From Xiphophorus maculatus (lineage: Eukaryota; Chordata; Actinopteri; Cyprinodontiformes; Poeciliidae): DNA of 64,000 nt. The notes under the pieces are model-generated. The model saw only the letters and a list, made by a program, of their open reading frames with translations, was not told where the DNA came from and made no database searches. Numbering within the stretch: the first letter of the stretch is position 1; each line of letters opens with the position of its first letter. The stretch lies in assembly GCF_002775205.1 (NCBI RefSeq), contig NC_036456.1:16643463-16707462 (forward strand), in the 5' to 3' direction. Below are positions 1 through 9,630 of the stretch, piece by piece. Both the position numbers and the translations under genes were made by a program.

Positions 1-944
1 GATTCAAAGCGTGGGGGGAAAAAAGCAGGGGCTTATAGTCCGAAAAATACGGTACATTCAAATTGATTGCAGTTTTCAAACAATGGACATAAATTGAGTT
101 AATTATTCAAATTGTCCTTTAGCTAGGAAACTCAGCAGATTGCATCATGCTCAGATTGCAGCATTCACTCCTCCTGGACGAGCACACGGCAACATTGGAC
201 AGTCACTTGACTTTACAGCAATTTCTCATAATGAGCATGCATGGAGCAACAGAGGAGAGAAAAGACTCTCCTTTAACATCAACCTCCAGCAGAATGTGGC
301 TCAGTGTGAGCGGCCACTTGCCACGACCAAACTGGGGTTTGAAAAGGCACTCCATACACAGAAAAAACTAACGAAAACAATGATCTTGGAGTACTTTCTA
401 TGTTAAAGAAATGTTTTAAAGGATTCAATCTTAAAGCAACACTAGAGGACTCACAGTATTTGTGAGGGTTAGGGACTATAATCTTACTCGAATAACTTGA
501 ATCTGCGAATACTTGAGACACCTTCTAAAAATGCTTGTACCTCAATGTTCAGAAACATGCATTAATACTCAAAGTAGAAACTGTCTTAACACTACAGAAG
601 CTAATATCTACAGTCTTTCTTATCTTAGTTCATGGAGGTACAGCCAATCAGAAGCCAAAATAAATGAATTGCGCTCTTGTATTGGCTGCTTTGCAAACGC
701 CAGTCAATTGCTCAGGTAGTATTGCACCTAGGTGTTTTTGCTTTCCAAGCTGCATTTTCTTTCAAATATGTTAGATGTGCTTTATGAAAAAAAAAAATCC
801 TTGAATGGGCAAATCTTTTAGAGAATGATTTGAAATTTGCAAAGAGGTGAATCCATGAGTACTGAACCTTGAATACATCCACTACGTATAGCAATAGTTT
901 TCACATCCACGTTACTACACATTTTTCACTCTCAGTTTTCCAGA

Positions 945-987
945 ATCCATCCATCCATCCATCCATCCATCCATCCATCCATCCATC
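945..987. repeat. (ATCC)n microsatellite
   Basis: About ten uninterrupted tandem copies of the tetranucleotide ATCC. It is a simple repeat with no associated gene. Confidence 0.95.
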
Positions 988-1970
988 TGCTGGTCAGGGG
1001 TACTGGTACCTATCTTCAGTGACCACGGAAGGGTGAACAGAATAATCTGATACATACAATAAATACTATAGAAAAGCCCATTTGTTTCAGTTACTCAATT
1101 CACTATGTGACACAAATTAAAGAGATTAATTGCAATACACAAACTGATGTTTCCGAACCTTAATTTCTCCTAATTGTGATGATTTTCCGCTTGCAGTTAC
1201 TGAAAACAGAACACTTAAGCTGATAATATTACATCAGACCAGTACAAACGGAATTTAATACAGAAATGTCAGCGTAGTATATGAAAGTATGTTTAATACC
1301 TTACCATCATACTTAATGGCTTCTATTTTCAAAAGTTATGTTGAATCTGACAAATGAGCCTCGTCGATTCACATATTCTAATTTAATGAATATATATGCA
1401 ATACGTTATTGCATCTTTAGCAAGCAGTGTATAATACAAATAGACCAGGTGACACAAACGGGCCTTCACACGTCCCCTTCCATCTTTTTAATGATGTTTC
1501 TCTGTAGAAGCTTGTCTAATCAGGACACATCAGCATCAAAAAGTCCCCCACAAGCTGTTTCAAATTAGATCTGTCAATACTTTTGCCTATCAAATGAGAT
1601 CAGATCCAAGCTGTCAGCTATTTTGCAACAATGGGCCCACTGTGCACAGACAAGCCTCTCCTCTACCAAACATTACAGGCTTGTCCTGACCTGGCTGCAT
1701 TTGCTGCATAAAAGTGATGACTGGTCATTGGTCATGTACGCTGCACCAGGGGAGGACGGAGGGAGGCGGTGGGGTGGTGGGTTGACAGGGCGATGGTGGC
1801 AGTTCTTTTGATTCGTCTATAATCTGTGGTGTGGCAAAAGCAAAAGAAATTTCCATGCTGGCCCTGCCCTCCCCCTACCCGGCCCACCCTAACTTTGGCC
1901 CGGCAGCTAAATCCGAGCCTTTGTGCCCCACATAGTTGTGTGGATTTGTCAGCAGTGAGGTACAAGCAGT

Positions 1971-1975
1971 GGGAC
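1971..1975. repeat. Target-site duplication, left copy
   Basis: GGGAC directly precedes the TG that opens the left LTR. The same five bases follow the CA that closes the right LTR at 8079-8083. A 5-bp duplication is typical of Ty3/gypsy integrases. Confidence 0.93.
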
Positions 1976-2763
1976 TGTAACAAGGTAGCCGTTCGCGGTA
2001 GGATTTTACAGTGACGATGAAGCGTTGAGGCAGAGTCAGGTGGAAAACAGCAGTTGTTTTATTCTTCACATCACATCAACCAACAACTTCACAGGTGAAA
2101 ACTGCAGTCTTAAATAGTCCCAGCTGTGACGGATCAAACCACCTTTAATTCACAGGGGAATCTCAATTCATCAATATCCAGTTATTTAATTAAAATACCT
2201 TTTACTAAATATAAACATTTCTATTTACTTTTTATAAATATTTTATGTTTTATCATTACACCAGATGAAACACCACAAAACCCATAAACAATTCCCCCCC
2301 CCACACACTTTTCAATGGCCTCTCCCAGAGACTATATATGGTGTCTGGACCCCCGGGGCAGCATTTGTCCAAACACCCTGGAGAGGACACAGAAAAGACA
2401 GGTGAGTCACTCTACATTAGCACTCCACACCCAACAGATTATGCACAACACATTTGCTCAGTTTTACCCACTAGTAGCTCATTGCTCTGCGTAACAATTA
2501 TCCTCCCTCCACAGGCAACCACCTCACTCGTCAATGAGGAGCAGCTGTGCAGAGCCCAGAACAAAAGGCTACATGCTAATGTCTAAAAATACTCAATAAA
2601 TACAATTAAAACTTCTTGTGTGCAAATTGTTACTGATGTGCAAATCTATGCTTAAAGTGCAGTGCTAAATAAAGTGCTTGTTAATAAAGTGCAAAAATAC
2701 TTTAAAAATGCAATACAGTGATTTCAGTAAAATAGTCCCAGTAATGAAGATCTCTTCATTACA
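1976..2763 (-). repeat. 3' LTR of the Gmr1-like element
   Basis: 788-bp direct repeat of 7291-8078. On the minus strand it starts TGTAATGAAG and ends CTTGTTACA, so the termini are short inverted repeats. A TATA-like box lies at 2333-2339 and a minus-strand AATAAA polyadenylation signal at 2058-2063, leaving a short U5. It carries an 82-codon frame on the plus strand that is antisense to the element and duplicated in the other LTR; I treat that as chance. Confidence 0.95.
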
Positions 2764-2780
2764 TTTCCTCCCTCCTCTCT
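2764..2780 (-). promoter_or_regulatory. Polypurine tract
   Basis: A 17-base run that is all purine on the minus strand lies directly against the 3' LTR. It is the expected primer for plus-strand cDNA synthesis and lies just downstream of the gag-pol stop codon at 2796. Confidence 0.9.
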
Positions 2781-2795
2781 TAAAAGCACAGTACC

Positions 2796-5700
2796 TCAGT
2801 CCTCTGACACTCTGGATAAACAGTCAGCAACCACATTAGACTTCCCTGGCTTGTACTGGACTGTGAAGTCAAATGGCTGCAGTGACAAGTACCATCCAGC
2901 GATACGGGCGTTGGCATCCCTCATTCGTCTCAACCACTGGAGGGCACGATGGTCCGTCTCTAGAATAAAGTGACGTCCCAAAAGATAATACCTCAGGGCC
3001 TCAATAGCCCACTTCATGGCCAAGCACTCCTTTTCCACTGTTGAATATCTTGTCTCCCTGTCAAGCAGCTTTCGACTCAGAAACACCACAGGTCTTCTTT
3101 CACCGTCCACCTCTTGTAGAAGGACAGCTCCAAGTCCCACTCCCGAAGCATCTGTTTGTAAGATGAATGGCTTAGTGAAGTCTGGTGTGTGCAAAACAGG
3201 ATGAGTACATACCGCTTGCTTGAGATCTTTGAAGGCTCGATCACAATCTTCTGTCCAGCACACTTTGTTGGGGGCTGCACCCTTTGTTAGATGGTTCAGT
3301 ACAGCTGCTCGTTCGGCAAAAGAAGGTATGAATTTCCGGTACCAGCCCACCAAACCAAGAAATCCTCTCACCTTCTTCTTTGTAGTTGGAACCGGGAAGG
3401 AATGGATTGCGTCCATCTTCCCCACTTGAGGCTTTATTTTCCCAAATCCAATGACAAAACCTAAGTACTCCACCTCTCTCTGGGCTACATTACACTTCTT
3501 TGGGTTAACCGTCAGTCCAGCCAGCCTGATGCGGTGTAGGACCTCCTGCAGGTGAATCAGATGCTCCTCCCAGGACTGGCTATACACCACAACATCGTCT
3601 AAATATGCTGCAGAAAATGCTGAAACATCTCTCAGTACATGATCCATTAAACGTTGGAATGTTGCTGGCGCACCCTGCAGCCCAAATGGCATGACTCTAA
3701 ATTGGTACATACCAAAAGGAGTTTTAAAGGCGGTCAGCTCTCTTGCCTCTGGTGCCAACGCCACTTGCCAGTATCCTTTGCACAGATCCAGCGTTGTGAT
3801 GTAGCTTGCTGAACCGACTTTCTCCAGTAGGTCGTCCACCCTGGGCATCGGGTACGGGTCAAAGTTGGACACAGCATTTAAATATCTAAAATCTATGCAA
3901 AATCTCAGGGAGCCATCTTTCTTCGGTACCAACACAATCGGGCTGCACCACTCACTACTAGACTCTTCAATTATACCCAAATCCCGCATCAGCTTTATTT
4001 CTTTTTCCAGTACTGGAACCAACCGCTCTGGTATGCGATAGCTCTTTTGACGACTCGGTGCATCTGCTTTCACCCGAATCTTGTGTTGAACCAGTGATGT
4101 AAATCCTGGAACTTCTTGAAAGAGCTGAGGGTCCAAGAGAGGTTTAATTTTGTCCTGCTTAGTAGGGGACAGATGAGAAATGTCAACCAAAGCACAGTCT
4201 GACATGCTAGTTGGAAAAAATTTTTCAGTCACCTCCTCATCCTCAACTGCTCTCACAAATAACTCCTGGTGCACAGGCTCCTGTCGGCTGTGGAACTCTT
4301 TCAACAAGTTGACATGAAAGGTCTGATGCTTTTTAGCTCTTTCCGGCATGTACAGTTCATAAACCACTTTACTCACTTGTTTGGTGATCTCATATGGTCC
4401 ATGCCATTTTGTCAGCAGCTTGTTGTCGCTGGTAGGAAGCAGTAACAGAACCTTCTGTCCTGGCAAGAAGACTCTGTCTCTGGCCTTCTGATCGTACCAT
4501 GTCTTTTGATGTTGTTGAGCTGCTTTCATGTTGTCCTGTGCAAAAGATGCCATTTCCTGCAAACGCTCTCTCATGTTGATGACGTATGCTGCAATGTTTT
4601 CCCCCTCTGGCTTAGCGTCTTCCCAACAGTCCTTCAGTAGATCCAGCGGACCTCTCACTTGACGCCCATACAATAGTTCGAAGGGTGAGAAACCTGTGGA
4701 CACTTGTGGTACCTCGCGGTAAGCAAATAACAGGTACGGCAGCCATTGGTCCCAGTCAGCACCTGTGTCAGAGACAAACTTGCGCAGCATATTTTTGAGA
4801 GTCTGATTATATCTTTCCACTAGCCCGTCCGTTTGGGGGTGGTAAGGGGTGGTCTTAAGTCCCTTAATTCCTAATAATTTATAAACCTGCTGCAATAGTT
4901 TGGACAAAAAGTTTGTCCCACAATCTGTGAGAATTTCTCTTGGTATTCCTACTCTAGAGAAAAACTGCAGGAGACAATTAGCAACATGTCGGGCTTTAAT
5001 GGATCTGAGAGGAAAAGCTTCAGGGTACCGTGTAGCATAGTCACAAATCACCAATATATAACGGTAACCTGTCGAGCTCCTTTCTAATGGGCCCACAATA
5101 TCCATGCCGAGCCTTTCAAAAGGTGTTTCAATAATTGGCAGCGGTTGTAGCCGGGCTCGTGCTACTCCTCTGCCTGAAGTCAACTGACATTTTTCACAGG
5201 AACTACAAAATTTAGAAATCTGGGTATACATTCCTGGCCAAACAAACCGGCTACTGATTCTACTCAGCGTTTTATGAAAAGCCATATGACCTGCCCACGG
5301 AATTGAGTGGCCCAGCTCCATAACTTTGTGCCTGAACTGTTGTGGAAGGGCTAATGTTTCACACTGTCCCTTCTTCTGATATAAAATACCTCCTTTGATT
5401 ATGTACACCGCATCTTCCAGGAAGTCTAACCGGCGCTGATTAGTTCCTCCCAATCCAGTTACTTTTTCAAACCAAGGTTTTAAAGTAGGATCATCTCTCT
5501 GTAGTGCACCCAAATCTGAGGGAATGTCAAACTCAAACAAGTTATTTGGCTTAGACAACTGTTCTATCCCTTCATCACCTGAGCCTTTGAATTTCTCCCT
5601 TCTTTTCTGAGCTTTTGACTTTTTAGTTTTTCCTAGCCTTGTTTCCAGAGACTCCCCAAAAAAGGGCAGCTCTTCCAACACCTCCTTTGAACTTTGAGCT

Positions 5701-7250
5701 CTTGTGACTACATTGCAAGGTTTCAATGGTTCTACTGGTGTATCAGATGTAGGACATAAATCCCCTTCATCTCTGTTGGTAAGCACTTGGGGTTCATAGT
5801 CTGACTGGTGAATAAGGTCAAAGAGAGTGGGAATATCATTACCAAGTATAACTGAGTATGGCAAAGAGGGAACTACAGCTACTTGTACCAGGTATGTTTG
5901 ACCTCCCACTGTCAAATACACCTCAGCACTAGGGTAGACATGTTCATCTCCATGTACACAGCTTATTTTAACCCCCACCCCACTTAGCTTTTCTTCTGAG
6001 AGTAAGCTAGCACGCACTAGAGACTGGAAGCACCCAGAATCAAGCAAAGCTTCTTCTTTCTGCCCATTAACTAGAACAGAAACAGTGCACACTTTCTTTT
6101 CTACAGCCTCAATAGCTGGTCTTGGAACTGAACACAAAAGTGATGGCTTTGATTTAAGGGTGGGGCAGAAGTGTTGTGTATGGCCAAAGTTATTACAGTT
6201 GTAACATCTAATATCTTTGACTGAAGACTTGGGAAATGACTTTTTAACATTGGGAGGTCTTTGGGAAGGGAACTGCTTTGAACTAGAAACATTTCTAGTC
6301 TGACTTTGACCAGAGCCCTGTTCACCCCCAGTGGACTTACTTGATAGGGCATAGTGAGTCTCTCGGCCAAAATAGGTGCTCTTGCTCCCCTTCCTGGCTG
6401 ATGTGAAGACCTCCGCAAGAGTAGCTGCTTCTTTTGCCGTCTTCGGGTCACGCTCACGTATCCAGATCTCCAACTCTGGATTAACCATTCTTAGAAACTG
6501 CTCCAGAATTATCTGCTCAGATATTTCTTGCACAGTAGATTTATCAGGTTTAATCCATCTTGAAAACAAGTCTTTCAATCGCACATAAAGTTCACGTGGC
6601 ATCTCACCTGGTTCAATCTTCAGGCATCTGAAGCGGCGTCGATAAGTGTCAGCAGTGATTTCATATTTTGCCAGAATTGCCTCTTTCACGTTGTCATAGT
6701 TCTCAGAGTCAGCCATATCCATTAGAACATAGGCTGTGCGGGCCTTGCCTGTCAGCAGAGGAACAAGACGGACCGCCCACTCATCTCTAGACCAACGACA
6801 CACCTGGGCCATCCTCTCGAACGTCATCAGAAAATGCTCAATGTCGTCATCCGTGGATAAGGGAAGAAATCTTGGTTCAATTATGGACCTGGAACCATGA
6901 GCTACCTGGACATCACCACCATCTGATTCTTCTTCATGTGCTTCAGCTGTTGTGGGTTGAACATGTGCTTCTGATACATCAGGTCTTTCAAGTACAGCAT
7001 GCACTTGAAGCTGCATTTGTTGAAATTGATGCTGTATGCTTTTCCACCTTTGCTCCTGGCGGGAAAAATCTTTATCAATCTTCAGGTCTCTAGCCGTTTG
7101 AGACCGCATAATAGCTTTCACCAACACTGTCAGTTCCTCCAACTTATCTTCAGGGTTGGTCGCTGCCATGGTCACCATTTCAGAGGAAGCTCCAGCTCCT
7201 TCATCAGGCTCTCCCTCTTGGCCTAGCTTTTTACCACCTCCGGTCATCAT
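2796..7250 (-). CDS. Gag-pol polyprotein with integrase before reverse transcriptase
   Basis: A 1484-codon uninterrupted frame. I start it at the tandem ATGs at 7245-7250; the frame is open further upstream but has no ATG there. Domains by residue: coiled N-terminal region; capsid about 121-289 with a SCAN-like core at about 202-280; CCHC zinc knuckle at Cys349, Cys352, His357 and Cys362; aspartic protease Asp-Ser-Gly at 404; integrase zinc domain His648, His655, Cys685, Cys688; integrase catalytic triad Asp717, Asp776, Glu812 with 35 residues between the last two; GPY/F-type module near 948-955; reverse transcriptase about 1074-1250 with Tyr-Leu-Asp-Asp at 1216-1219; RNase H with Asp1367 and Asp1433. 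It would make the retroelement's capsid, protease, integrase and polymerase in the cytoplasm and nucleus. Gag and pol share one frame with no visible frameshift or internal stop. All listed catalytic residues are present. Confidence 0.95.
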   Translation of the reverse strand: MMTGGGKKLGQEGEPDEGAGASSEMVTMAATNPEDKLEELTVLVKAIMRSQTARDLKIDKDFSRQEQRWKSIQHQFQQMQLQVHAVLERPDVSEAHVQPTTAEAHEEESDGGDVQVAHGSRSIIEPRFLPLSTDDDIEHFLMTFERMAQVCRWSRDEWAVRLVPLLTGKARTAYVLMDMADSENYDNVKEAILAKYEITADTYRRRFRCLKIEPGEMPRELYVRLKDLFSRWIKPDKSTVQEISEQIILEQFLRMVNPELEIWIRERDPKTAKEAATLAEVFTSARKGSKSTYFGRETHYALSSKSTGGEQGSGQSQTRNVSSSKQFPSQRPPNVKKSFPKSSVKDIRCYNCNNFGHTQHFCPTLKSKPSLLCSVPRPAIEAVEKKVCTVSVLVNGQKEEALLDSGCFQSLVRASLLSEEKLSGVGVKISCVHGDEHVYPSAEVYLTVGGQTYLVQVAVVPSLPYSVILGNDIPTLFDLIHQSDYEPQVLTNRDEGDLCPTSDTPVEPLKPCNVVTRAQSSKEVLEELPFFGESLETRLGKTKKSKAQKRREKFKGSGDEGIEQLSKPNNLFEFDIPSDLGALQRDDPTLKPWFEKVTGLGGTNQRRLDFLEDAVYIIKGGILYQKKGQCETLALPQQFRHKVMELGHSIPWAGHMAFHKTLSRISSRFVWPGMYTQISKFCSSCEKCQLTSGRGVARARLQPLPIIETPFERLGMDIVGPLERSSTGYRYILVICDYATRYPEAFPLRSIKARHVANCLLQFFSRVGIPREILTDCGTNFLSKLLQQVYKLLGIKGLKTTPYHPQTDGLVERYNQTLKNMLRKFVSDTGADWDQWLPYLLFAYREVPQVSTGFSPFELLYGRQVRGPLDLLKDCWEDAKPEGENIAAYVINMRERLQEMASFAQDNMKAAQQHQKTWYDQKARDRVFLPGQKVLLLLPTSDNKLLTKWHGPYEITKQVSKVVYELYMPERAKKHQTFHVNLLKEFHSRQEPVHQELFVRAVEDEEVTEKFFPTSMSDCALVDISHLSPTKQDKIKPLLDPQLFQEVPGFTSLVQHKIRVKADAPSRQKSYRIPERLVPVLEKEIKLMRDLGIIEESSSEWCSPIVLVPKKDGSLRFCIDFRYLNAVSNFDPYPMPRVDDLLEKVGSASYITTLDLCKGYWQVALAPEARELTAFKTPFGMYQFRVMPFGLQGAPATFQRLMDHVLRDVSAFSAAYLDDVVVYSQSWEEHLIHLQEVLHRIRLAGLTVNPKKCNVAQREVEYLGFVIGFGKIKPQVGKMDAIHSFPVPTTKKKVRGFLGLVGWYRKFIPSFAERAAVLNHLTKGAAPNKVCWTEDCDRAFKDLKQAVCTHPVLHTPDFTKPFILQTDASGVGLGAVLLQEVDGERRPVVFLSRKLLDRETRYSTVEKECLAMKWAIEALRYYLLGRHFILETDHRALQWLRRMRDANARIAGWYLSLQPFDFTVQYKPGKSNVVADCLSRVSED

Positions 7251-7274
7251 CTTCTCACTGTGGCATGAATGGCA

Positions 7275-7288
7275 CACTTCTGACACCA
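7275..7288 (-). promoter_or_regulatory. Primer-binding site, tRNA-Leu type
   Basis: Two bases inside the 5' LTR the minus strand reads TGGTGTCAGAAGTG. From memory this complements the 3' end, including CCA, of vertebrate tRNA-Leu(CAA). The match extends over 14 bases. It would prime minus-strand cDNA synthesis. Confidence 0.75.
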
Positions 7289-7290
7289 CT

Positions 7291-8078
7291 TGTAACAAGG
7301 TAGCCGTTCGCGGTAGGATTTTACAGTGACGATGAAGCGTTGAGGCAGAGTCAGGTGGAAAACAGCAGTTGTTTTATTCTTCACATCACATCAACCAACA
7401 ACTTCACAGGTGAAAACTGCAGTCTTAAATAGTCCCAGCTGTGACGGATCAAACCACCTTTAATTCACAGGGGAATCTCAATTCATCAATATCCAGTTAT
7501 TTAATTAAAATACCTTTTACTAAATATAAACATTTCTATTTACTTTTTATAAATATTTTATGTTTTATCATTACACCAGATGAAACACCACAAAACCCAT
7601 AAACAATTCCCCCCCCCACACACTTTTCAATGGCCTCTCCCAGAGACTATATATGGTGTCTGGACCCCCGGGGCAGCATTTGTCCAAACACCCTGGAGAG
7701 GACACAGAAAAGACAGGTGAGTCACTCTACATTAGCACTCCACACCCAACAGATTATGCACAACACATTTGCTCAGTTTTACCCACTAGTAGCTCATTGC
7801 TCTGCGTAACAATTATCCTCCCTCCACAGGCAACCACCTCACTCGTCAATGAGGAGCAGCTGTGCAGAGCCCAGAACAAAAGGCTACATGCTAATGTCTA
7901 AAAATACTCAATAAATACAATTAAAACTTCTTGTGTGCAAATTGTTACTGATGTGCAAATCTATGCTTAAAGTGCAGTGCTAAATAAAGTGCTTGTTAAT
8001 AAAGTGCAAAAATACTTTAAAAATGCAATACAGTGATTTCAGTAAAATAGTCCCAGTAATGAAGATCTCTTCATTACA
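7291..8078 (-). repeat. 5' LTR of the Gmr1-like element
   Basis: 788-bp copy of 1976-2763 with no difference that I can see. On the minus strand it supplies the promoter. A TATATAT run at 7648-7654 is the only core-promoter motif I recognise. Confidence 0.95.
7648..7654 (-). promoter_or_regulatory. Putative TATA box of the LTR promoter
   Basis: An AT-only heptamer in otherwise mixed sequence, about 355 bp inside the 5' LTR's gag-proximal end. Transcription would run leftward toward gag-pol. The start site is not determined. Confidence 0.45.
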
Positions 8079-8083
8079 GGGAC
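8079..8083. repeat. Target-site duplication, right copy
   Basis: GGGAC, identical to 1971-1975, immediately outside the right LTR. Confidence 0.93.
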
Positions 8084-8261
8084 GTAAATAGGGTGGCAAT
8101 AATAAAGCAAGTTTTTTTCCAATGAACAGGATAGTTGGAATCAAATAAACCAGAACACTGTTCTGTCAAAAAAAGTGATTTATATTAAAAGGCCTTTTTG
8201 GCCTTTTAGATGATGAAAGAAAGAAATATCTGAACAACAAATCCTAGATAAACCTCATTGC

Positions 8262-8665
8262 CATGAAAATGTTTTTGTCACATTTTGTCATATTACAGTC
8301 TCAAACCTCCAAGCATTTTATTGAGATTCTATGTGACATATCAACACGAAATAGTGCATAATTATTAAGTGAAAGCAATAAAGTTTAATGGTTTTCAAAG
8401 CTTAAAGAAACTGGGAAGGTACATTAATGCATTACAGTTGTACGTCTCTACTTGTATGTCTCCATTACCTTTGCAGAAAGCTTTGTCCATTTTCCTGTTG
8501 CAAAAAAAGACAGATTCAGGCTAACTGGATGGAAAGCGTCTGCAAACATTAATTTTCAACTTTTGCCACAGATTCTTAAAAGGATTTAAGCCTGGGCTTT
8601 GACTAGGCCATTCTGACACATTAATATGTTTTGACCAAAATGGTAAACCATATCATATCATATCA
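8262..8665 (-). mobile_element. Tc1-like transposon fossil, truncated
   Basis: The left part, about 8270-8395, resembles the terminal region of fish Tc1-like elements (TTTTGTCACATT, then a TTTTATTGAGATTCTATGTG motif and ATCAACACGAAATAGTGCATAA). About 8545-8640 resembles the minus strand of the transposase gene (GCCACAGATTCTTAAAAGGA, then GGGCTTTGACTAGGCCATTC). No intact frame remains. The same family recurs at 25485, 34925, 40070 and 59443. Confidence 0.7.
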
Positions 8666-9579
8666 GAAGTCTTATCTGATGCAGGATATGTGCTGCATTA
8701 TGAGGTTAATCCATAAGTCAACAGCAACACAGATGGGCCGACCTGCACGGCTGCAGGGATGAGTTTTTAACAGAGAGGGAGGGAAGAAGCTCAAAGTCTG
8801 TGTCCATGTGTTTGCCCCTCTGTCTGTCTGGGACAGGAAGGATGGAGACAGCAGTATAAGCGTGGGCAAAAACCCAAACAAGAGCAGGAGGAAGGGGAGG
8901 GGCAGCAAAGAAGTACAAAAAAAATGTTTCGTGAGATGATGACATTGGCAAGGCAAAAGTGGAGCTGTAATCCTATTTTAATCGCAGTGGATTTATTAAA
9001 CAGGAGCAGCAGGTTTAAATCTCAGCAGATTACACAGGAGGCCCAAGGAGATGTGTGTGTACGTGTGTATGGGGGGGGTCCTAGGTTGGAAAGGCTTGTG
9101 TAATCAAGTGGACTTTAGGTGAAATGGCTTGTCTTTGAAGAAAATAAGAAAAAAAACATAAATCTGGAATTCAGTGAAAGGACATTAGACGGCTTAAATA
9201 AAAACTTGCGAGCGTCATGAATTTATTGATATGACTTTGGATTAACAGCAGGAATTAAAACTGAGGCGTACCCTTTAAGAATAATTACTTCTTGAGAAAA
9301 TACGGCCGCCTGCAGATGTTACAAATTGTTTTTGCTTGAACCTCTGTTTGTCTTGGCTGCTGACAGCTTCTTTGGTGTCTTTGCAAAAGACCTTGAATCT
9401 CATGGAGAACAGTTGATGCCTGATCCCTATGCAGCTGCAGTTAATCAAGCATCATCGCTTTACCCTTCTGGGATCAATGAAGATAAAAAAAAAAAAGATT
9501 TATTTGTGTGAACCCATGTTAGTAATACAATAAATATGAGTAGTTAGATTTTTTTTTACAGACAAAACCATGCCATGCA

Positions 9580-9630
9580 TTTGTATTCAGTCCATTAGGG
9601 GACTGACTGAATACAAAGTCAGTCCCCTAA
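9580..9630. repeat. Two overlapping perfect hairpins
   Basis: 9580-9592 is the exact inverse complement of 9605-9617 (13 bp). 9595-9608 is the exact inverse complement of 9617-9630 (14 bp). The two stems share bases and cannot form at once. The arrangement suggests template switching during replication. No gene is linked to it. Confidence 0.85.

Larger units (their letters stand above)
1..1975. other. Intergenic, no gene seen
   Basis: No open frame here has an exon-like context or a recognisable product. The first 1.6 kb is AT-rich with one ATCC microsatellite. About 1640-1975 is visibly richer in G and C, with G-rich and C-rich runs around 1745-1800 and 1860-1920. It could be a conserved non-coding or promoter-like stretch, but I see no diagnostic motif. 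The retrotransposon inserted at its right edge. Confidence 0.6.
1976..8078 (-). mobile_element. Complete Gmr1-like Ty3/gypsy LTR retrotransposon
   Basis: The element is 6.1 kb and reads on the minus strand. In order it has a 5' LTR (7291-8078), a primer-binding site, a single gag-pol frame (2796-7250), a polypurine tract and a 3' LTR (1976-2763). The two LTRs are both 788 bp and look identical base for base, including a C9 run. TG...CA ends and a GGGAC target duplication are intact. The pol order is protease, integrase, reverse transcriptase, RNase H, which is the order known for the Gmr1 group of deuterostome Ty3/gypsy elements rather than the usual RT-RH-INT. There is no envelope frame. Intact LTRs, TSD and frame together imply recent insertion and possibly an active family. 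It inserted upstream of RPL34, in the opposite orientation to that gene. Confidence 0.93.

Noticed and set aside
945-987. Regular repeat that might suggest an array
   Set aside because: It is a pure ATCC microsatellite without spacers; CRISPR arrays are not expected in a vertebrate.
7653-7901. 82-codon plus-strand frame, repeated at 2338-2586
   Set aside because: It is duplicated only because the LTRs are identical, is antisense to the element, and has no recognisable product.
9326-9511. 61-codon frame starting Met-Phe-Leu-Leu-Glu
   Set aside because: No splice context, family resemblance or composition shift supports it.
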